From Candidatus Cybelea sp. (lineage in GTDB: Bacteria; Vulcanimicrobiota; Vulcanimicrobiia; Vulcanimicrobiales; Vulcanimicrobiaceae), in contig DASXFZ010000055.1 of assembly GCA_036489315.1 (NCBI GenBank), positions 37,791-101,790 on the forward strand: a DNA stretch of 64,000 bases. Direction: 5' to 3'. Under the pieces are notes generated by a model. The model had not been told where the DNA came from and ran no database searches. It was given only the letters and a program-made list of their open reading frames with translations. A program made the position numbers and the translations under genes. Positions 9,499 through 17,918 of the stretch are shown in pieces (position 1 is the first letter of the stretch; every line of letters starts with the position of its first letter).

Positions 9499-11175
9499 GT
9501 GTTTCGTAGGATTCTGATCGCGAACCGCGGCGAGATCGCGGTTCGCGTCATTCGGACGGCACGCGAGATGGGCATCGAAAGCATCGCCGTCTACTCCGAC
9601 GCCGACCGCGACGCGTTGCACGTTAGCCTCGCCGACGAAGCGCACGGCATCGGCCCGGCATCGCCGGCACAGAGTTATTTAAACGCCGAGAAGCTGATCG
9701 CCGTCGCGCTGCGGTCCGGAGCGCAGGCCGTGCATCCGGGATACGGCTTTCTCGCCGAGAACGCGGAGTTCGCCCGCCGCGTCGTCGACGCCGGTTTAGT
9801 GTGGATCGGCCCGCACGCCGACGCGATTTTCACCATGGGCGACAAGCTGCGCGCGCGCAACGCGATGCGAGCGGCAAACGTTCCTTCAGTCCCGGGCGGA
9901 CTCGAGGCGATCGCCGACGTAGCGGCCGCGCGAGCCGCCGCCGAACGGTACGGACTTCCACTTGCGCTCAAAGCCGCCGCAGGCGGCGGCGGAAAAGGGC
10001 TCAAGGTCGCGCACCGCGCCGAAGAGATCGAATCCGCGTTTGAAACGGCGCGCCGCGAGGCGCGCGCCTATTTCAAGGACGATACGATCTACGCCGAGCG
10101 GTATTTGGAGAATCCCAAACACGTGGAGCTGCAAATCCTGGCGGACAAACACGGTAGCGTCGTACACGTCGGCGAGCGCGACTGTTCGCTGCAGCGCCGC
10201 CACCAAAAGCTGTGGGAGGAGACGCCCGCGCAGATTCCCGACGCCGTGCGGGCAGAAATGCGCGAAGCGGGCCTACGCGCCGCCAAAGCGATCGGCTACG
10301 ACTCGGCCGGCACGATCGAATGCCTCGTCTCCGGCGGCGAGTTTTACTTTCTCGAGATGAACACGCGCATTCAGGTCGAGCACACGGTGAGCGAGATGAT
10401 CTCCGGGCTCGATCTCGTGCGCGAGCAGATTCGGGTGGCGGCCGGCGAAGCGCTCGGCTTTACCCAGAGCGATCTCTCCTTTCGCGGCTTTTCGATCGAA
10501 GGACGGATCAACGCCGAGGACCCCGCAGCGGGCTTCCAGCCGTCGCCGGGAAGGATCGCCGCGTATCGCGAGCCGGGCGGCCTCGGCGTACGTATCGACT
10601 CGGCGGCGTATCCGGGATGGACGATACCGCCGGACTACGATTCGCTGATCGCCAAACTCATCGTCTGGGCGCCGACGCGCGACCAAGCCCTGGCGCGGCT
10701 GCGGCGCGCGATCGACGAGTACGTCGTCGACGGCGTACCGACGACGCTTCCGCTGCTGCGCGCGCTCTGCGATCTGCCCGCCGTCGGCGACGCATCGTAC
10801 GGTACGGCGACGCTCGAACGATTCGCGGCGACCTTCACGCCGGCGGCGCGTAATGGCCTGCGGTTGCCCGCGGCAACTCCGCGCGCCGCCCAACGCCGGC
10901 TTGCGCCGCGGCTGGGCGGGATGCGCAAGGGCGCGAACGCGTCGAGCGGCAACGACGTGCGCTCGCCGATGCACGGGCTGGTCGTCGAGATCAACGTCGC
11001 GCCGGGTGACGACGTAGCCGAAGGCCAGGTCGTCGCGGTCATCGAGGCGATGAAGATGATGAACGAGATTCGCGCGCATCGCGCAGGCCGCGTCAATTCG
11101 GTGCACGCGAGTGCCGGCTCGACGGTCGAGAGCGGCTCGGCGCTGGTGACGCTCGGCCACCCCTCGGCGGCGTAG
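9499..11175 (+). CDS. pccA: propionyl-/acetyl-CoA carboxylase alpha subunit (biotin carboxylase plus biotin carrier)
   Basis: This 558-residue enzyme carboxylates biotin using ATP and bicarbonate. Residues 1-450 are biotin carboxylase (RILIANRGEIAVRVIRT, the AGGGGKG glycine loop, EMNTRIQVEHTVSE). The C-terminal 75 residues are a biotinyl domain with the acceptor Lys519 in EAMKMM. The start is GTG 9499, 3 bases after fabI. At 558 residues it is shorter than mammalian PccA and lacks most of the BT domain, as in many bacterial AccA3-like proteins. Together with the beta subunit at 5766 and the mutase and epimerase downstream, propionyl-CoA is the likeliest substrate; acetyl-CoA is possible. Confidence 0.92.
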   Translation: MFRRILIANRGEIAVRVIRTAREMGIESIAVYSDADRDALHVSLADEAHGIGPASPAQSYLNAEKLIAVALRSGAQAVHPGYGFLAENAEFARRVVDAGLVWIGPHADAIFTMGDKLRARNAMRAANVPSVPGGLEAIADVAAARAAAERYGLPLALKAAAGGGGKGLKVAHRAEEIESAFETARREARAYFKDDTIYAERYLENPKHVELQILADKHGSVVHVGERDCSLQRRHQKLWEETPAQIPDAVRAEMREAGLRAAKAIGYDSAGTIECLVSGGEFYFLEMNTRIQVEHTVSEMISGLDLVREQIRVAAGEALGFTQSDLSFRGFSIEGRINAEDPAAGFQPSPGRIAAYREPGGLGVRIDSAAYPGWTIPPDYDSLIAKLIVWAPTRDQALARLRRAIDEYVVDGVPTTLPLLRALCDLPAVGDASYGTATLERFAATFTPAARNGLRLPAATPRAAQRRLAPRLGGMRKGANASSGNDVRSPMHGLVVEINVAPGDDVAEGQVVAVIEAMKMMNEIRAHRAGRVNSVHASAGSTVESGSALVTLGHPSAA

Positions 11176-11276
11176 CCACGGCAAGCCTCGTTTCGCTGGG
11201 TCACGACGTGTTGTCGTAAGGGGCTCGAGCGGAGCCGCGGCGGGCGCCCTGCTGCGCCGCGGCGTAGTACGGCTCG

Positions 11277-12854
11277 ATGCCTCGCGACCTCAACGCCTCG
11301 GGAATTCCGATCGGTCCCGCCTACGATACGGTCGAAGGAACGCCGCACGACCTCGGCGAGCCCGGCCATTTCCCGTTCGGCCGCGGAATTCGCAAGGACA
11401 TGTATCGTGGACGCCTCTGGACGATGCGCCAGTACGCCGGCTTCGGCACCGCCGCCGAATCGAACGCGCGCTATCGCTACCTTTTAGAGCGCGGCCAGAC
11501 CGGGCTTTCGGTCGCCTTCGATTTGCCGACGCAGCTCGGCTACGACTCCGACGCGCCGCAGGCGCGCGGCGAGGTCGGCAAAGTCGGCGTTGCAATCGAC
11601 TCGATTGCCGACATGGAGACGCTGCTCGACGGCGTGCCGCTCGACCGAGTTACCGTCTCGATGACGATCAACGCGCCGGCGGCCGTTCTCTTGGCGCTGC
11701 TGCTGGCCGTCGCGCGCCGGCGCGGCACTCCGTTCGAGAAACTCGGGGGCACCGTGCAGAACGACGTACTCAAAGAGTACGTCGCGCGCGGAACCTACAT
11801 CTATCCTCCGGCGCCCTCGATGCGCCTGGTGACCGACGTGATGTCTTACTGCGCCCACGAAGTGCCGCAGTGGAACGCGATCTCGGTCTCGGGTTACCAC
11901 ATCCGCGAGGCGGGATCGACCGCCGTCGAAGAGATCGCCTTTACGCTCTCCAACGGAAAGGCCTATCTACGCGCCGCTCGAGAGGCGGGCATCCCGCTCG
12001 AGGAGGTCGCGCCCCGCATCTCCTTCTTCTGGAATGCGCACAACGACTTTTTCGAAGAGATCGCCAAGTTTCGCGCCGCCCGCTATCTTTGGGCAGTAAT
12101 CGTGCGCGACGACTTCGGCTGCCGCGATCCGCGTTCGCAGATGCTTCGCTTTCACACCCAGACCGGCGGCTCGACGCTCACCGCGCAGGAGCCCGACAAC
12201 AACGTCGTGCGCGTCACGCTGCAGGCGCTCGCCGCAGTGTTGGGCGGTACCCAATCGCTGCATACCAACGGGAAGGACGAAGCTCTCGCGCTGCCGACCG
12301 CGCAGAGCGCGAAGCTCGCGCTGAGGACGCAACAGATCATCGCGTACGAATCCGGCGTTGCGGACGTCGTCGATCCCATGGCCGGATCCTACTATCTCGA
12401 AACGCTTACCAACGACTTGATCGCCCGCGCCGCGGGCATCATCGGCGAGGTCGACGCGATGGGCGGCAGCATGGCCGCAATCGAGAGCGGCTGGATGCAG
12501 GCGCGGATCGCCGACTCTTCGTACGCCGCGCAGCAGGCCGTCGAACGCGGCGACCAGGTCGTGGTGGGAGTCAACAAATTTGCCGAGGAGTCCGGCGACG
12601 CGCCGATTCCGCTGCAGCAGGTCGACGATCGCCCGGAGCGCGAGCAGGTCGCGCGGCTGCGCGCGCTGCGCGAGTCGCGCGATGCGCAAACCGTCGCGCG
12701 GCGTTTGGGCGACGTGCGCGCCGCGGCAGCCGGCGGTGAGAACCTCATGCCGTTCTTCGTCGACGCCGTCGACGACGGCGCGACGCTCGGCGAAATCTGC
12801 AACGTGCTGCGGGACGTCTTCGGGACCTATCGCGCCAAGGAAGTCGTTGCGTAG
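11277..12854 (+). CDS. methylmalonyl-CoA mutase large (catalytic) subunit without cobalamin domain
   Basis: This 525-residue protein matches the acyl-CoA mutase catalytic barrel, which interconverts methylmalonyl-CoA and succinyl-CoA. The marks are [37 protein letters not shown], the [15 protein letters not shown] segment and [15 protein letters not shown]. The sequence ends soon after the barrel ([14 protein letters not shown]), and the B12-binding domain with its D-x-H-x-x-G motif is absent. It must therefore pair with a separate small subunit, which this window does not encode. It is followed 36 bases later by the epimerase gene. Confidence 0.92.
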   Translation: MPRDLNASGIPIGPAYDTVEGTPHDLGEPGHFPFGRGIRKDMYRGRLWTMRQYAGFGTAAESNARYRYLLERGQTGLSVAFDLPTQLGYDSDAPQARGEVGKVGVAIDSIADMETLLDGVPLDRVTVSMTINAPAAVLLALLLAVARRRGTPFEKLGGTVQNDVLKEYVARGTYIYPPAPSMRLVTDVMSYCAHEVPQWNAISVSGYHIREAGSTAVEEIAFTLSNGKAYLRAAREAGIPLEEVAPRISFFWNAHNDFFEEIAKFRAARYLWAVIVRDDFGCRDPRSQMLRFHTQTGGSTLTAQEPDNNVVRVTLQALAAVLGGTQSLHTNGKDEALALPTAQSAKLALRTQQIIAYESGVADVVDPMAGSYYLETLTNDLIARAAGIIGEVDAMGGSMAAIESGWMQARIADSSYAAQQAVERGDQVVVGVNKFAEESGDAPIPLQQVDDRPEREQVARLRALRESRDAQTVARRLGDVRAAAAGGENLMPFFVDAVDDGATLGEICNVLRDVFGTYRAKEVVA

Positions 12855-12889
12855 CCTGGTGACACGCCAACGGGGGGATGCGATAGGCT

Positions 12890-13294
12890 ATGGAGATTGA
12901 CCACGTCGCCATCGTCGTCAAGGATCTGGAGACCACGCTGCGGCTTTACACGGAGACGCTGGGTTTCACGGAAGGTTATCGCGAGATCGTCTTCGACCAG
13001 GGCGTCGAAGCGGTCGGCCTGGAGGCCGGCTCCTCCGTCATCGAGCTCCTCCTTCCTCTCGACGAAAACTCAGCAATCGCACGCTATCGTGGAGATTCCG
13101 CGACGAAACTCCATCACACGGCCTACCGCGTGGCGGACATCGAAGCGGCACTAGCGGAACTCAAGGCCAAGGGCGTACGCCTAATCGACGAGCACGCGCG
13201 GCGCGGCGCCAACGGAAGCTTGATCGCTTTTCTGCATCCGAAGGCGACCGGCGGTGTGCTCATCGAACTCTGCCAGCCGCATCCCCTTAAATAA
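12890..13294 (+). CDS. mce: methylmalonyl-CoA epimerase
   Basis: This 134-residue vicinal-oxygen-chelate protein converts (S)- to (R)-methylmalonyl-CoA, the link between propionyl-CoA carboxylase and the mutase. Metal ligands are visible as His4 (IDHVAIVVKD), the HHTAYRV segment in the second half, and Glu in LIELCQP. It directly follows the mutase gene, which supports this role over a general glyoxalase. Confidence 0.92.
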   Translation: MEIDHVAIVVKDLETTLRLYTETLGFTEGYREIVFDQGVEAVGLEAGSSVIELLLPLDENSAIARYRGDSATKLHHTAYRVADIEAALAELKAKGVRLIDEHARRGANGSLIAFLHPKATGGVLIELCQPHPLK

Positions 13295-13312
13295 GAAAAC
13301 GCTAACGACCAC

Positions 13313-14095
13313 TTGATCTCGGGAAGGTACCAAAATCGCCGGCGTGCCCTGGCATGGTCGACGCTCGCTTCGGCCGCGTTCCATCTCATTTTTTTGACGC
13401 TGCTCTTCTACGAGCTGGCGCACCTGATCGTGCCGCGCGGCTCGAAGGAGAGGGTCTCGGAGACGACGACGATTACGATTCATCGCCAAGCCCCTTCACC
13501 GCCTCCGCCGGCACCCAAGCACGTGAGCCGCGTGCGCGTCGTGCGGCACGCCGCGGCGCCTCCGGCCCGCGCGCCCAGACGCGAACTGGCAAAGGCCGTT
13601 GCCTACCGCGCCCCGCCGCTGCCCCAACACCACCCCGAGATTCCAACCAAGATCGAGCGCGATCAGGCCGGATTCGAGAAAGAAGTCGCGCAGCTCAACA
13701 AGCAGAACGACATTCACGCGATCCCGACGATCGATCCCGGTACGCAGGAGTCGGCTACCAAAGATTACGGCTTCGCCGTGCCTTCGTCGTTACGCGGCGA
13801 AGAGCACGGCAACGGCATCATTACGCCGACCCGGCGCTGGCACGATAACGGAAACGACTGCTACTACGGCCGCTACGAGTTCACGTATCCCGACGGCGCG
13901 ATGGAGTACGGCGACATCGAGTGGCCCTTCTGCTACGACCCGGACTCCGACCCGTTCAAAGAATCGCCGCACGAGATTCCGTTTCCGTTGCCGCTGCCCG
14001 GGTATAAGCTCCCGCCCGGTACGCAGCTTCCTCCGATCGAAAAGTCGGTCTACGACCACTGGGCGCCGGCGGCCGGCGTTAATTCATCGCCGTAG
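13313..14095 (+). CDS. TonB-like membrane-anchored, proline-rich protein of unknown function
   Basis: This 260-residue protein has one membrane segment near residues 15-35 and then a Pro/Arg-rich stretch (PSPPPPAPK) as in TonB or GspB-type anchors. The outer domain (about 150-260) carries YYGRYEFTYPDGAMEYGDIEWPF and many Pro residues. I see no standard TonB C-terminal fold. The start is TTG 13313, the only candidate that keeps the membrane segment near the N-terminus. It may span the periplasm. Its 3' end overlaps the convergent marC gene by 12 bases. Confidence 0.7.
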   Translation: MISGRYQNRRRALAWSTLASAAFHLIFLTLLFYELAHLIVPRGSKERVSETTTITIHRQAPSPPPPAPKHVSRVRVVRHAAAPPARAPRRELAKAVAYRAPPLPQHHPEIPTKIERDQAGFEKEVAQLNKQNDIHAIPTIDPGTQESATKDYGFAVPSSLRGEEHGNGIITPTRRWHDNGNDCYYGRYEFTYPDGAMEYGDIEWPFCYDPDSDPFKESPHEIPFPLPLPGYKLPPGTQLPPIEKSVYDHWAPAAGVNSSP

Positions 14096-14713
14096 GATCG
14101 ATTGCGATAGGCCGTTGAGCACGAACTGGACCGCGAGGGCGGCCAGAATAATTCCGAGTAGCCGGCTGATCACGTGGATGCCCGTCGTACCGATCACTCG
14201 CAGCAAAATCGAGGACGCTCGCATGCACAGCCACGTAACGGCGAGCGCGACGACATACGCGAGCACGACGATCGAAAGCTCGAGGCGATCGCCGTGCGAG
14301 AGATTCACCAGCAGCAGCACCGTCGCGATCGTCCCGGGACCGGCGATCATCGGTACGGCCAAAGGAAAGACGGCAGGGTTCTCGGTCTGCGCCGCTTCGC
14401 GTTCCTCGGCCTCAGTGCGCTTGGCACCGGTCGGGCGTGCGAAGAGCATATCGATCGCGATGAGGAAGAGCAGGATGCCGCCGGCAATCGTGAACGCCGG
14501 CAGTGTAATACCGAGCGAGTTGAGGATCAGTCGCCCGACGACGCCCATGAAAAGGATGACGCCCGCGCCGACGAGCACGGCTTGATCGACGATTTGATTT
14601 CGGCGCTCCGGCGCCAGACGCGCGGTCGCGGCGATCGTCATCGGAATCATTCCGATCGGATCGATGATCGTGAATGCGGTGGCAAATGCGGTAGCGACGA
14701 AAGCGGCGTCCAT
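14084..14713 (-). CDS. MarC family integral membrane protein
   Basis: This 209-residue protein has about six hydrophobic segments and the MarC signatures: TAFTIIDPIGMIPM near the N-terminus and PLAVPMIAGPGTIATV in the middle. The family is often called neutral amino acid transporter-like, but its substrate is not settled, and drug export by MarC was not confirmed. I chose ATG 14713; the frame is open further upstream without a plausible start. This gene's 5' end lies close to a hydrolase remnant on the other strand. Confidence 0.88.
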   Translation of the reverse strand: MDAAFVATAFATAFTIIDPIGMIPMTIAATARLAPERRNQIVDQAVLVGAGVILFMGVVGRLILNSLGITLPAFTIAGGILLFLIAIDMLFARPTGAKRTEAEEREAAQTENPAVFPLAVPMIAGPGTIATVLLLVNLSHGDRLELSIVVLAYVVALAVTWLCMRASSILLRVIGTTGIHVISRLLGIILAALAVQFVLNGLSQSILRR

Positions 14714-14761
14714 GCTGCGACGACAGGGTATCCTTTCCTCGAGGCAAACGTCAAGGGCTCC

Positions 14762-14857
14762 ATGCGTACGGCGCGCCTTCTCTGCGGCCACCTGCCGATC
14801 GTCGACGCGCCGGAGGGCGTTGTCGCCGCCGTCCGCGGTTATCTGCGCTCGATATGA
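14762..14857 (+). pseudogene. remnant of an alpha/beta-hydrolase gene 3' end, coupled to the alpha-hydroxy-acid oxidase gene
   Basis: A 31-codon open frame ends in CGHLPIVDAPEGVVAAVRGY plus a few residues. This resembles the C-terminal helix of alpha/beta hydrolases, where the catalytic His sits in a G-H-x-P-x-x-E/D-x-P-E motif. Its TGA overlaps the next gene's ATG as ATGA, the sign of an old operon partner. The rest of the hydrolase is gone, and marC now occupies the upstream space on the opposite strand. It could instead be a chance match or a leader peptide. Confidence 0.45.
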
Positions 14858-16002
14858 AGAACGCCCACACGATCGAGGATCTGCGCAGGGCGGCGAAGCG
14901 ACGCCTCCCGCGCGTCGTCTTCGACTATATCGACGGCGGCGCCGATGGCGAGATCACGTTGCGCGAGAACTGCACGGTCTTCGATCGCGTGCGCTTTCGT
15001 CCGCGCAACGCCGAAGCGATGGGCAGCGTCGACCTGCACACGACCCTGCTCGGCACGACGATCGACCTGCCGTTCTTGCTCGCGCCGGTCGGCAGCAGCC
15101 GTCTTTTTTTCCCGCGCGGCGAGTGCGTCGCGGCGAAGCAGGCCGGAAAAGCCGGCACCGGTTACGTTCTGTCGACGCTCTCCGGCTGCCGGCTCGAAGA
15201 GGTGAAGATCTCGACGAAAGGGCCGGCGTGGTATCAGCTGTATCTCTTGGGCGGGCGCGAGGCCGCCGAAGCGGCAATCCGCCGCGCTCGCGCTGCCGGA
15301 TACTCCGCGCTCGTCGTGACGATCGATACGGCGGTCGCCGGGCAGCGAGAGCGCGATCTGCGCAACGGCGGCCGCGAACTCGTCAGTGGACAGCTGCTGC
15401 AGATGCTGCCGTACGCGTGGCAGATGCTCGTGCGGCCCGCGTGGGTGGTCGACTTCTTGCGCGACGGCGGAATGATGAAGTTTCCCAACGTCGTTATCCC
15501 CGGTAAGGGGCCGCTGCCCTACGAAGACGTCGGCGCCGCGCTCGAACGCTCGACCGTCACCTGGGCGGATCTCGGCTGGATCCGCGAGGTATGGAGCGGC
15601 CCGATCGTGATCAAGGGCGTGTTGACGGCGCAGGACGCTGCGCGCAGCATCGACGCCGGCGCGGAGGCGGTCGTGGTTTCGAATCACGGCGGGCGACAAC
15701 TCGACTGCGTCGCACCGACGCTCGCGGCGCTTCCCGAGGTCGTCGATGCCGTCGCCGGGCGCGCCGAAGTATATCTCGACGGCGGCATACGCCGCGGCAG
15801 CGACGTCGTCAAGGCGCTCTGTTTGGGGGCGCGCGCGGTTATGGTCGGCCGAGCGTATGCCTACGGGCTGGGCGCCGCCGGCGGTCCCGGCGTTTTGCGC
15901 GCCATCGAGATCCTTCGCAGCGGCATCGTTCGCACATTGCGTTTGCTTGGATGCCGCGATGTCGCTGAGTTGGATCGCTCGTACGTCGAAGTTTTGTGGT
16001 AG
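14854..16002 (+). CDS. FMN-dependent alpha-hydroxy-acid oxidase/dehydrogenase (LldD/lactate oxidase family)
   Basis: This 382-residue TIM-barrel flavoprotein oxidises an L-2-hydroxy acid such as lactate or glycolate to the keto acid. Signatures are FDYIDGGADGEITLRENC near the N-terminus, APVGSSRLFFPRGE, VIKGVLTAQDA with the flavin-binding Lys, VVSNHGGRQLD with the catalytic His, and LDGGIRRGSDVVKAL for the FMN phosphate. The substrate cannot be read from sequence. The gene starts in a 4-base overlap with an upstream hydrolase remnant and is followed by a convergent gene. Confidence 0.9.
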   Translation: MKNAHTIEDLRRAAKRRLPRVVFDYIDGGADGEITLRENCTVFDRVRFRPRNAEAMGSVDLHTTLLGTTIDLPFLLAPVGSSRLFFPRGECVAAKQAGKAGTGYVLSTLSGCRLEEVKISTKGPAWYQLYLLGGREAAEAAIRRARAAGYSALVVTIDTAVAGQRERDLRNGGRELVSGQLLQMLPYAWQMLVRPAWVVDFLRDGGMMKFPNVVIPGKGPLPYEDVGAALERSTVTWADLGWIREVWSGPIVIKGVLTAQDAARSIDAGAEAVVVSNHGGRQLDCVAPTLAALPEVVDAVAGRAEVYLDGGIRRGSDVVKALCLGARAVMVGRAYAYGLGAAGGPGVLRAIEILRSGIVRTLRLLGCRDVAELDRSYVEVLW

Positions 16003-16054
16003 TTGCGCTGAGATCGCCGAAACGCGTCAGGTGTTAGGCCGTCCGCTACTGGGA

Positions 16055-17134
16055 CTACTCGCTGATGGCCGCGCCGTGTGGGTCTGCAAAGCCCTTGGTG
16101 AGCGACTTCGTCGGATTATTTCCGGCCGGGTACTTGTAGAAATACACATCTCCGCCGGAGCTATACCCCAAGTTGTTTGGTGCGATGAGGGTGTTGCCTT
16201 CGATCCAGTAATTTTCAACGACGTCTGAATCTGCGAGCGCGGTCACACCCACGATCTTTCCCCCCGCGCCAGTCGTCTGGTAAACAGCCGAGTAGTCCTG
16301 ATAGAGGTAGTCTTCATCGCCAACGGTTACATACTTTCCGTCCCAGGCAATGGCGCCGGGTAAGAGAATCGTGCCGCCACTCAAGGTAATGTTTTTCATC
16401 ACCTTAGCGCCCTTGGGGAGTTCGGCGAAGCGGAATTGGAATTGGCTGGAGTCGTTCGGCTGGCCATCGACGAAGAGATCGCCCTTGCCGTCGTAGCCAC
16501 AGAAACCCACGTTATTGATTTTAGAATCTCTGTAGATCTTCGGGACGCCCCTTGCTTTAGCGTATATCGCAACGTTGCCATTGTTCGTTCTTTTTGGTCC
16601 ATAGAAATTCGAGACGGCGAGATCGCCTGTCGTGCGGTCGATCGAGCATGAAACCGCAAACCTAGAGGAATCGGCAAGCGTAGCGATTGGAGTCTTTCCG
16701 CCATGTGCATATTCTACGATGCTCGCAGGATAGCTGTTCACAATCCAGATGTCCTGTTTCTCGTCGACGCACATGCCGTCCGGATGAAAAAAGCCGGTCA
16801 GGTCTCCAACCTGCTTACCCTGCGGGTAGGAGTAAACGTCAACGTCGCCGCCACCGTAATTCGAGATGTAAAGCAGGTCCTTCGTCTTGGCCGCGTCGGG
16901 CGACATCCAGGACCGACGCAAATCGGGATGGAGGTCCGGTACGCCGAGGTTCTGCGCGGCGCGGCTCGCATCGATTACGTCGGGCAGCGATTGAGGCAGC
17001 CGTGACTGCACACCGCTTTGCTGGAACGAGCCGGGCGACGCTAGTGGTGATTGGTACCCCCCGCTGCACGCGGCGAGTAGAAATGCGGGTACGCAAAAGC
17101 TAAACCCGCAACGGCTAAAATCTGAAGCCTTCAT
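16055..17134 (-). CDS. secreted beta-propeller (NHL-like) lipoprotein, type A
   Basis: This 359-residue protein has a lipoprotein signal (FLLAACSGG). The mature part repeats blades of the kind LLYISNYGGGDVDVYSYPQG and GMCVDEKQDIWIVNS, followed by EYAHGGKTPIATL and a C-S-I-D-R-T-T-G-D-L-A-V blade. These are YVTN/NHL-like propeller repeats, probably surface-exposed. The layout (W-M-S-P before the first blade, then the EYAHGG motif) is shared with the proteins at 28834 and 61990. No enzymatic residues are recognisable, and its binding partner is unknown. Confidence 0.82.
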   Translation of the reverse strand: MKASDFSRCGFSFCVPAFLLAACSGGYQSPLASPGSFQQSGVQSRLPQSLPDVIDASRAAQNLGVPDLHPDLRRSWMSPDAAKTKDLLYISNYGGGDVDVYSYPQGKQVGDLTGFFHPDGMCVDEKQDIWIVNSYPASIVEYAHGGKTPIATLADSSRFAVSCSIDRTTGDLAVSNFYGPKRTNNGNVAIYAKARGVPKIYRDSKINNVGFCGYDGKGDLFVDGQPNDSSQFQFRFAELPKGAKVMKNITLSGGTILLPGAIAWDGKYVTVGDEDYLYQDYSAVYQTTGAGGKIVGVTALADSDVVENYWIEGNTLIAPNNLGYSSGGDVYFYKYPAGNNPTKSLTKGFADPHGAAISE

Positions 17135-17333
17135 CTGGCTTGCTCCTTGCGCGAACGCATCGGCGACTCAGGACCGCTCTATTGCCTGGCCTCGGTTCCA
17201 TTGCAGCCGCGACGGCCGGGCTCCTCGTCGCCGTACCGGATGCCCGGGCGCCGAGAGGCGCGGTGCCGACGACGAGGGCAGCATTTCCCGGGCCTCTCCG
17301 CGTTCCGGCAGTCCGTGCTATTCTTGTTCGAAA

Positions 17334-17918
17334 GTGAGCCTGTTCGTACAAGGGAAGATTCCCCCAGACGGCGTCGCGATCGTCGGCAGCCGTACGCCGC
17401 CGCTCGAAGCATGGACGTTCGCCTACGAGCTCGCGAAGCATCTGGGTGAACCGGTCGTCGCCGGACTCGCGCCGGGAATCGACGCCGCCGCGCATCGCGG
17501 CGCGCTCGCCGCCGGCGTTCCCACCGTCGCGTTCGTCGGGTACGGTTTCGGCGCGACCGATCCCCCGGAGTACGCGGTGCTCGAGGCCGAGATCGTCGCG
17601 TCCGGCGGCGCGGTCGCCACGCTGCTCCCGCCCGGGACGCCGGCCTCGCCGCAATCGCGAATCGAGCGCGATCGGCTGCAGGCGGAGTACTCGCGCGCCG
17701 TCGTGCTCGTCTGCAGCGAGATCGACGGCGGCGCGATGTACGCGATGCGCTTCGCGCAAGAGTTGCGCAAACCGAGATTCGCGCTCGAACCGCCGGGCGA
17801 CGACCCGCGCTGGGCCGGCAACCGCGCCTGTTTGGAAGCGGGTGCGCGCCCGCTGCCGTTCGACGTCGAAGAAGCGCGGCGTGCGCTACAGGTTCGGGGC
17901 GATCGCGATATCGAGTGA
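17334..17918 (+). CDS. short DprA/Smf-like Rossmann-fold protein
   Basis: This 194-residue protein matches the core of DprA, which loads RecA on incoming single-stranded DNA in natural transformation. Seen are FVQGKIPPDGVAIVGSRTPP, VVAGLAPGIDAAAHRGALAAG, a G-Y-G-F-G segment, and RIERDRLQAEYSRAVVLVCS. Typical DprA also has an N-terminal SAM and a C-terminal winged-helix domain and exceeds 280 residues. Both are missing here, so this may be a lone Rossmann domain with another function. The start is GTG 17334. The 3' end overlaps the convergent DUF4127 gene by 33 bases. Confidence 0.75.
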   Translation: MSLFVQGKIPPDGVAIVGSRTPPLEAWTFAYELAKHLGEPVVAGLAPGIDAAAHRGALAAGVPTVAFVGYGFGATDPPEYAVLEAEIVASGGAVATLLPPGTPASPQSRIERDRLQAEYSRAVVLVCSEIDGGAMYAMRFAQELRKPRFALEPPGDDPRWAGNRACLEAGARPLPFDVEEARRALQVRGDRDIE

